Below, in pieces: positions 56,635-64,000 of a stretch of 64,000 nucleotides of DNA. This stretch comes from Pyrus communis (taxonomy: Eukaryota > Streptophyta > Magnoliopsida > Rosales > Rosaceae): positions 23,380,061 to 23,444,060 of the forward strand of contig NC_084804.1 in the NCBI RefSeq assembly GCF_963583255.1. Reading direction: 5' to 3'. Numbering within the stretch: position 1 is the stretch's first letter; each line of letters begins with the position of its first letter. A program made the translations under genes and the position numbers. Under the pieces are notes generated by a model, which was not told the origin of the DNA, did no database searches, and worked only from the letters and a program-made list of their open reading frames with translations.

Positions 56635-59239
56635 TTAATTCCCGCTCAGCCTTGTACTCCTCCTCAGCTTTTTCTTTGCCTCACTGTCAACAGCAACATC
56701 AGCAGCAACAGCATCTGCATTACCCACATCATTGTCACCAACATGCTTGCTAGTATCAGAGCCACTGCCAATTCCTGAAGATTCATTGTGTGGAAAGGTC
56801 TCCACTGAAGGAGTTGATCCCTCTGCAAGAACCTCTTCACCTGTGGTTTCTGTGTTTGTTGAGGGATGGCGGGTTTGAATGAGATAATGTGCCACAGATT
56901 TGTAACCCAGTTTTACGACCTGATAAGTTAACAAAATTTAGCCATTAGTTCATGTTAATTTGTTGCCTTCGTCTTTTGTTTCCATCATGTACCAAAATCA
57001 CGGCGCCCAAACTATGTAATGAACAAATATATGTATATATATGCCTTAAGTGTATTTGAGTGTGTGATTTTGTGTGTTTGTGCCTGCGTTCTACTGTGCC
57101 GACCCCACTTAATGGGAAAAGGCTCTGTTGTTGTTGTTGTTTGTGCCTGTGTTCTACTGTATTGCAAGCTTTTCTCTTCACGGGAGTAGCTCATTAAGGT
57201 TGAGAACGTTTACCTTTCTATACACATTACCAGTGGGTTCCCACCCCTTCGCTTGACGGCAGCAATTGCAGTTACAGATGCCCCGACAAACAGGACACGT
57301 CCAATCAGGATTTTCGCTGGCTTCCATAACATTCTCTCCATATCTATGGAAGACGGTAAAAGTCAATGCATAAGACCATAGCGTTGATTAAAAAAGATGA
57401 AAAATTTGCTTCGGGCAACAGCAAAATTATTGACGTGCTTAATGTGGATGTGGTCTTGTTGTCCTCAAGCTACATGGTGCATGTAGCATCTTTTCATTCA
57501 TAGCATGTTTTCGATACGAATTGGAGCATAAAAAAGGTGTTACTTTTAACAGGTAACTTGTGAAAAAATTTACCTCATGTATAAGCAATCTCCACAAAAC
57601 TGCCCTTGGACCAAGTCACATTTCCAGCACTGTGTATGATGACCAAAAGTTTTATGCCTGCAAGGAATTATGTCATCTCAAAACATAGTTTGCCAAGTGA
57701 AAGGACACCTAAGAAACATAGTTTACGTAGTTGTATGAACGTTCTGTATGAGTACAAAGTGAACCCGGTATAGCAGTTGATTTAAGAACTTCTGCTATAC
57801 ACTTGACAACGTAACCTCTTCCAAAGGGTTATTAATCATATGTATAAGCTTCCTCAATCAGTCCTTAAATTATTTTTTCCAATTTAGATTCAGAAAAAAA
57901 CGAAAAATACAACCTACAAGTATACAAGGATAGTACATGAATGAATAAGAACGGTGCAAGAACCAGCCAATGTATGGCAAAACTCAAGAAGAATATAATA
58001 AAAGAGCATTTGACTGAAACTTTTCAATTGGAAGCATAATTTGTGTGGCGATGAGAAGACTTTTTTAAGTGCTACACTGTCAATTATCCATATAAGCAAT
58101 CGGTCGAAATGAAAGCCTAAAGCCGAAACAGACAACATACTTGGAAGGGTTCTAACTTCTAAAGTTGTCCTGGAGTAAATGGACAGAAAAAATGGAAAAC
58201 ATAAGATAAATGTAAAGCTTAACATATTCACAAATAAAAAACAACGAAACAGCTAAGACAGTGATATACATCAGTTTCAGATTCTCGTTAGAATCAGAAT
58301 GAAATCCGCTGGTGCTCAGGCAATCTTTTAACGACAATGATTCAAAATGCCAAACAGGCAGATTGATAGAACATTGCTGGTCTATGCAACGTGACTTGAC
58401 TAAACTTGGCATGTTAAAATTCGATCTCGTTGTCAAGAACAACATTACCAGCTAGTCAATTAAGTTAGCTCAACCAATCGGTATAGTAAAAAACCTAATC
58501 AGGGTTTCAAAGAAATTTGCGAAGGTCATAACTATGCCTATACATAAAAAATTGTATACTTCGACATAATTTAGAAACCCATCAAATACATGATAACCTA
58601 CCTGCATTGGTGGCAAAATTCTCCCTTAACCGGATCGTAAATACGCCTCCCATCTTCCCCATAGCCATCAACACCCAACTCCCAGCTTTCAACGCAATCC
58701 CCTAACAGCTTCTCATGCTCCTCTGTATAGATCTCTGGCTTTGAACCTTCCTTTATAAAAATTTCAACACTCCTCCTCTTTGGGCTCTTTGGGTTCTCGT
58801 CTTTTTTCATAGGCCTCTTCTTTTGCACATAATCTACAGGAGCCACACTCTTCAACCTAACAAAACCCCAAAAAAACAAAAAAGCTTTCTTTTTTTTAAA
58901 CATCAAAACCCGTCAAAGATGCAAACATTCCCACATTTTCCATTTTCTCGGAATCCAAACAGGAGGAAAGATGGGTTACCTAGAAGAGCGCCTGGGGGAT
59001 CCGGAACCAGGAAGTGGGCTGTGGGTTTTTGCCCGGTGGGGACGTTTTGGGGCGGCAGCTTCGGTCTTGAGCTTCAGGGCAAGGTCCAAAATGCCCAGCT
59101 TTTGCAATCTCTCCTTGTTCTCTCTGATCCTATGGTCCCTGAACTGCTCGTACCCTGAAGTCCCTGCGGTTTCGTTCTCTACGGTTGCTCCGCCGTTCTC
59201 TCCGCAGTTTCCTCCGCCTCGATTTCTCAGAACCGCCAT
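56635..59239 (-). CDS. CDCA7-like protein with zf-4CXXC_R1 domain
   Basis: There are five exons on the minus strand: 58980-59239, 58602-58856, 57574-57657, 57214-57343 and 56635-56919, totalling 1,014 nt (337 residues), all GT-AG and in phase. Exon 1 has the conserved coiled stretch YEQFRDHRIRENKERLQKLG with ILDLALKLK. Exons 2-5 build the cysteine-rich domain: CHQCRHKTFGHHTQCWKC, GQFCGDCLYMRYGENV, WTCPVCRGICNCNCCRQAKG, then YRKVVKLGYKSVAHYLIQTR. The C terminus is acidic with a basic end (KKKLRRSTRLSGN). In animals CDCA7 recruits the HELLS/DDM1 remodeller for DNA-methylation maintenance. Plant paralogues with diverged zinc fingers are less studied, so a chromatin role is inference. A broken copy lies at 42440-42975. 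Confidence 0.92.
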
Positions 59240-59490
59240 TGGAAATGGTGGACTGGAGCTGAAAGAAGACCTTCCGCGTCTCTGCGTCCAAGAGTGGAAG
59301 CGGGATGGTTTTCATTTTTTAAGACGGGGGAATTTTGAAAAAGAGTTGAAAATTCCTTTTTGGTTTTTGCTAATTTTTGTCTCCCATTTCGCGCCGTTGA
59401 TTTGTTACTTGCCCTACTGCACGTGCTCACAAGTGGCGGCCTTTTGGATGGAGAGTGGCCGGTCATATTTGATGAGAATGGGAGAATAAT
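59240..59490 (-). promoter_or_regulatory. Upstream region of the CDCA7-like gene
   Basis: GC-richer than its surroundings near the start codon. No TATA box was identified with confidence. Confidence 0.35.
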
Positions 59491-59496
59491 TGTAAG

Positions 59497-59611
59497 ATAT
59501 TATATGAAATAATATCTTGCAATTAATATGGTAATTATTTTTAATTTAAATAGGAAGTCACATAATATCTTGCAATTAACATGGTAATTATTTCTAATTT
59601 AAATCAAAAGT
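59497..59611. repeat. Tandem duplication of about 65 bp
   Basis: ATAATATCTTGCAATTAA(T/C)A followed by TGGTAATTATTTXTAATTTA occurs twice in direct orientation. Confidence 0.75.
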
Positions 59612-59700
59612 TTTGGGAGTTATCTTTTGAATAAAATCAATAAGGGATTGATGAGGAGTGATGAGAGGAATGTGAAATAAATTTCATATTGATCACCTTT

Positions 59701-60291
59701 TGTGACATCCCACATTGCCCAGGGGAGTGGATCCTTTAAGCCTTATATGTATATTTCCATCTCTACCTAGCACGAGGCCTTTTGGGAGCTTACTGGCTTC
59801 GGGTTCCATGGGAATTTCGAAATTAAGCGAGTAGCGCGCGAGAGCACTCCCATGATGGGTGACCCATTGGGAAGTTCTCGTGTGAGTTCCCAAAAACAAA
59901 ACCGTGAGGGCGTAGGATGTGACAATTTGGTATCAGAGCCAATCCCTGGCCGAAAGTGTGCTGACGAGGACGTCGGGCCCCTAAGGGGGGTGGATTGTGA
60001 CATCCCACATCGCCCAGAGGAGTGGATCCTGTAAGCCTTATATGTATATTCCCATCTCTACCTAGCACGAGGCCTTTTAGGAGCTCACTGGTTTCGGGTT
60101 CCATAGGAACTCCGAAGTTAAATGAGTAGCGCGCGAGAGCACTCCCATGATGGGTGACCCACTAGGAAGTTCTCGTGTGAGTTCCCAGAAACAAAATCGT
60201 GAGGGCGTAGTTGGGGCCCAAAGTGGACAATATCGTGCTACGGTGGTGGAGCGAGCCCGGGATGTTGTGGACCTCGGGCCGGGATGTGACA
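59701..60291 (+). mobile_element. Cassandra TRIM retrotransposon, complete
   Basis: The left LTR is 59701-59924 and the right LTR 59996-60291; each begins TGTGACATCCCAC and ends TGTGACA. Between them are a tRNA-Met-type primer site (TGGTATCAGAGCCA, 59928-59941) and a polypurine tract (AAGGGGGGTGGAT, about 59983-59995). CCTTT is duplicated on both sides (59696-59700 and 60292-60296). Both LTRs contain 5S rRNA-like sequence (AACTCCGAAGTTAA and GATGGGTGACCCACT), the hallmark of Cassandra, giving an RNA polymerase III-type promoter. It has no coding capacity. The right LTR is 72 bp longer than the left near its 3' end. Confidence 0.95.
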
Positions 60292-60296
60292 CCTTT

Positions 60297-61555
60297 GACT
60301 CTTCCTTCATTGAGCCGTTACTGTCCGTTGTATGCGTGTGGGAATTCCGATGTGCCTTAAGGGAAATCTCGTCCTTCTTGTCCAAAAATTCATGTGTCAT
60401 CTCCACAATTTTTGGGATTATTTTTTGCTTCACAATTGTCCCCATACCTACTGGCTTACTCGTAGGAAAATGTAGTAGGTGTAAAGATCTCCAACTTTGA
60501 TGCAGATTCCCACTTAGACTTGGACTTAGATTCTTCTTTGCTTGCCCGTGCAAAGAACCGTATTCCGTTGATTTCTTTGTCTTCTCTGTGCTACACCAAG
60601 GTAAGAATAAACTTAATTTTCTTTGTCTTCTTCTTGAGTGGTGCTGCCGTGGGGTAGCCATCAAGGTGGTGCGGCACGTCAACTAGTAGGGGCCAGGAGT
60701 CGGCTTGGCATGGGCTGAGGAGGTGGTGTAGCAAGGGCCACGACTTGGCAGGAGCCAAGGGCTTACTTGGCTGGGCCAAGGAAGTGGTGTGGCATAGGCC
60801 ATGGTTTAGGCTGCTTAGCTTGGTTAGAGCCAAGGGTAGCTATGCGACTGAGGTCGCGGCTTGAGGTACTAGGGCACAATGCTGGTTGTTAGCTTGCTTA
60901 CCAGACCTTTGGTTAAGAAGAAATCATTCGGCTGCTAAAAAGGTGTCAAAGCTTGCTCATTCTAATGTTGTCACGTATGTGTTGTTTGCCAAGAAGAAGA
61001 AAATTGCTTGAGTTTGATTTCTTAGCTATCATAGATGGAGCAATAGAGGATGGAGCTGCCAAGATCGGAGCTGCTAAAGTTGAAGTTTCGGATGAGCAAA
61101 CTGCTGAATGGGAAGTAGCTGATGAGGGAAGGATGGCTACTGGAGAGCCCAAGGTCATCCAAATTGCTAAATGAGTAGTCTACTCTGTTTAGCTTGTGTC
61201 AAATTTTGGCGACCTTCATATAAGTTTATCAATTTGCTAGAAATTTAATAAACTGCTTTCTTCGCTTTACACCATCTTTGTTTTTCTTGAAACTTTGCTT
61301 GCTTGAAGTGTCTTGCAAAACTTTTAACCATAGAACCACCGATTGGGCACGCTACTTCGAAAAAAGACGACAATCCCATGGAGTCACTATGGTCGTGAGT
61401 TTTGCCTTCTTAGGTGTCGAACCATTGAGTTCTTAGTCAGATGCTGACCCCTGACCATTTGCTGATTAGCTAGTCTTCCTTGCATCACAACATGACAAAG
61501 ATTTATGGAATATGAAAATCATTAACTAATCACATCAAAATGAGTAGTTGTGTGG
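60297..61555. other. Decayed repetitive DNA, possibly from a gypsy element
   Basis: GGCTTGG/GGGCCA-rich sequence (60650-60850) and an Ala/Glu-rich plus-strand frame (60953-61174: GAAKIGAAKVEVSDEQ, no known domain) resemble the variable part of plant gypsy elements. No intact gene was recognised. Confidence 0.35.
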
Positions 61556-62010
61556 AAATTAATGGGTAGTTTGCCCTATTCCGTTGCAGAGTAGTCCAGA
61601 TGGGTGTCAAAGAATTAGTTACCCGCTTGCACTAGAGAGTAATTAGTTTACCCTTTCGCATTGAAGAGCTTACCCATATGAGTGTCGGGGAATTAGTTTA
61701 CCTTCTCGCACTGGAGAGTAATTGGTTTACCTTCTCGCATTGGAGAGCTTACCTAGATGGTTGTCGGGGAATTAGATGACCTTCTTGCACTAGCGAGCAA
61801 TTAGTTTACCCTCTCGCAATGGAGAGCTTACCCAGATGGTTGTCGAAAAATTAGTTTACCCTCTCGCACTATAGAACAATTAGTTTACCCTCTCACACTG
61901 GAGAGCTTACCTAGATAGGTGTCGAGGGATTTGTTTACCCTCTCACATTAGAAAGCTTACACAAATAGGTGTCAAGGGATTGGTTTACCCTCTCGCACTG
62001 GAAAGCATGG
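61556..62010. repeat. Minisatellite with two-part higher-order unit
   Basis: About ten imperfect copies of a unit of roughly 30-35 bp (TTAGTTTACCCTCTCGCACT, GGAGAG) alternate with an AGCTTACC(C/T)AGATGGTTGTCG spacer, giving a longer unit of about 90 bp repeated five times. Confidence 0.75.
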
Positions 62011-62407
62011 AAGTCGTTGTCTTGAGCACAACTGAAGAAAGTGGGCTACATGACAACTAAAGTAAACCTCAACCTATGAGGTCATGTTCGGTGATTTACT
62101 TGAGACTTCGAACTGCTTGTGGAACCCATGTAAGGGTGTAAGTGGGAAGCGCAATGAAATGCTTATGAACCTTCTCCAGGTATTACGCCATCCTTAGATG
62201 TTTCATCGTGTGTTCTTTTAAAGCTTGATTAGTGGTCAGCTGAGAATTCGAATGGATTGCGAGCTTCTTTATCGTTAAGTCTTTTGTTAGCAAAGGCTAC
62301 TAGTAAAGCCTTGTATTTTACTTCGTCGGTTTGAAGTGTCATGGGCATGGTAGGCGTGGTTAGGAGCCACAAGATTGGCATGGCTGAGAGTCGTGGTGCA
62401 AGATTAA
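62011..62407. other. Repeat-derived DNA next to the second gypsy element
   Basis: The minus strand contains TDEVKYKALL near 62300-62330, faintly like a retroelement RNase H motif. Nothing else is supportable. Confidence 0.3.
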
Positions 62408-64000
62408 TGATATGAGCATATTTATGCGATTTTATTAGCTTTTTTCTTTTCATTTATTTAGTTAGTTTCTATTTATCATAATAATTTAAGCTATTTTTGT
62501 GTGTTTGTAGGTCCAATTGGCAAAGGTGACAAGAAATGGCATTTTGGAGCAATTTGGGGCAGTTTTGGGCTGGAATGGATAACTTGCGTATGGAGTGAGG
62601 TGGATAAACGTTTTTGAAGATCAAAAGATGATAGGAATGTGCTAAACAGATAGAGAAACTAATTCAAGATATAGAAGATAAGGAATCAGCTAAAAGGAAG
62701 GAATATTATCCAAAACCTTATCTAAACATTATCCAAACTAACCTTATCTTATCTTATCCTATCCTAATCTTATCCTACCTTAATTCCAGCTGCAAGGGGA
62801 GTTATTTTCATATTAGGACATCTAAAAACCTGATTTCTAGAAGGCCTTATCTTTTCTTAAAAGGGTGCCGCATACCTTATCCTTTGTCCTTCTAGAAACC
62901 TGTCACAATACCCCATTTCTAGAAGCTTAGATTTGTGCCGCACCAACCTCTCCTTATTCTCCCTGGTTTCTGCCATGTAATTAGTTTCCTTGTGGGATTG
63001 GAGTGTGTAATCCTTCTCCAACTCTGTCGTGCTCTATCCTTGTCTTCCAAGGATTGGTGTTGTGAACCCTAGCCTATAAATACATACATATCTGCCGCAC
63101 AAAAGGAGAAGCTTAAGAGAGAAATTTAGAGAAATTAAACACTTTGTGCCGCAGCTTTGCAAGGGAGGAGAAGAAGAAGCTTGGAGCCGTGCCTACCATC
63201 CAAAGCCTTAGGGATTGCTAGAGCGTTTTCTAGGTGTATTTTATCCTTAGTTTTAGTCCAATGTTTGTTTTAATTTGGTTTTCAGTTATGATGATGAAGT
63301 GGTGTTTTATAATTTGGTTTTCAGTTATGATGAAGTGGTGTTTATCCTTGAGTGCAAAGGTCCTGAAACTTTCAAAGAAGTGGTGTTTGTCCTTGAGTTT
63401 TTGTCGAAGCACACAAAATTTAAACCATTGCCGGATCATTTCAAGTATCACTTTCCATTCAAAGATCAATTCCATGCTGTGGACCCTAGGGGAGCTTAAA
63501 AAGAGGTATTGTCCGGCTGGAAGATGTTAAAGCAAGCGCTTCTTAGGAGGCAATCCATGTGTTCGAATAAAGAAACCTCAGAATCTCTGGCTCCAAAACC
63601 AGATTTGTGTTCCTTAACCCTACTCTTTATTGCTTTTACTTTGCCATGATTGTTGAGTTTGCTAGTTGTTTTGATTGCTTTCGTGTGTGAGTCTATGTTT
63701 GAAACATTAAGGACAATGTTTGATTCAAGTGTTGGGGGGCCAGTAAATAGATGCTTTTCATGACGTATTTTCGAAATTCACCAACTATCACTACTAATGT
63801 TGTTATTCACTGTTTTTAAGTGTTTTTATTGTATTTTGAAGTCAAAATTCGAAAATTTAGAAAAAAATTTGAAAAAAAATAGAAAAATGTTTGAAAAACC
63901 AAAAAGAGTCGTTTTTGTTGCTTATTTGTGTCTTAGGGTACCTTCCAACACAATGATGAAGATTTGGTTTTTAATTGCATGACTGTTAAAGAAAGTTACA
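62408..64000 (+). mobile_element. Second, internally deleted element of the same gypsy family (runs off window)
   Basis: The start TGATATGAGCATATTTATGC closely matches the first LTR's start (TGATAGGAGCATATTCATGC), with no polypurine tract before it, so this is a 5' LTR start in plus orientation. A TATA box lies at about 63073-63081. There is no primer-binding site. After the LTR remnant the sequence goes straight into the gag C terminus (VVFVLEFLSKHTKFKPLPDH, KYHFPFKDQFHAV, about 63380-63499), then into the post-gag block homologous to 2990-3300 of the first element. GGAGGCAATCCATGTG after gag is typical of Athila-like elements. Part of the LTR, the primer site and most of gag are therefore deleted. 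Confidence 0.75.

Noticed and set aside
59701..60291. Functional 5S rRNA genes
   Set aside because: The 5S-like part is diverged, lies inside paired LTRs with a primer site and target duplication, and lacks the tandem 5S gene context.
60077..60682. 201-residue minus-strand frame
   Set aside because: It runs through the Cassandra LTR and is explained by that non-coding element.

Overview
The window is plant nuclear DNA. It has GT-AG introns, AT-rich intergenic DNA, many transposable elements and recognisable dicot gene families. The repeats (a Cassandra TRIM with a 5S rRNA-like LTR, tRNA-derived SINEs, a large gypsy family with a tRNA-Asp-type primer site) point to a rosid, probably a woody Rosaceae such as apple or pear. 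That placement is inference, because no organelle or rDNA marker is present.

Layout. 1-9505 is a very young, minus-oriented, non-autonomous LTR retrotransposon. Its two LTR copies look identical over the 1,583 bases they share here. It carries only a gag-like gene plus an antisense gene with its own promoter. It sits in an older LTR (9506 to about 10000). 10010-11545 is a FAR1/MULE-transposase-like pseudogene, followed by another LTR (from 11902). 14570-17506 is an intact single-exon pollen-type LRR-extensin gene. 17.6-28.4 kb holds no convincing gene but many small transposons: SINEs, several MITEs, a 1.2-kb hAT derivative and a minisatellite.

28433-37564 is a 15-exon sorting-nexin gene of the PXA-PX-nexin-C type (999 residues predicted). 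It is followed by a MATE-transporter pseudogene fragment and a decayed Copia element (38.0-40.4 kb). 40.4-49 kb carries a repeat family in opposite orientations on either side of a broken CDCA7-like gene copy and an intact EXPP1-like secreted-protein gene (43182-44764). 46.5-47.4 kb holds a SINE and a LINE RNase H relic. 50-56.5 kb contains a two-domain B3 gene (52162-53460) and its broken tandem duplicate (55384-56452). 56635-59239 (minus) is the intact CDCA7-like zinc-finger gene, probable parent of the broken copy at 42.4 kb. 59701-60291 is a complete Cassandra element with a perfect 5-bp target duplication. 60.3-62.4 kb is decayed repeat DNA with a minisatellite. From 62408 a second, internally deleted member of the first gypsy family runs off the window end in plus orientation.

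The five apparently intact genes (LRR-extensin, sorting nexin, EXPP1-like, B3, CDCA7-like) have unrelated functions, as is normal for a plant chromosome. The most unusual object is the first retrotransposon: compared with the element at the window end, it appears to have gained about 2 kb carrying a divergently transcribed coiled-coil gene. Intron-exon structures were assembled by eye from splice sites and reading phase and are consistent throughout, but no transcript or database search was available.
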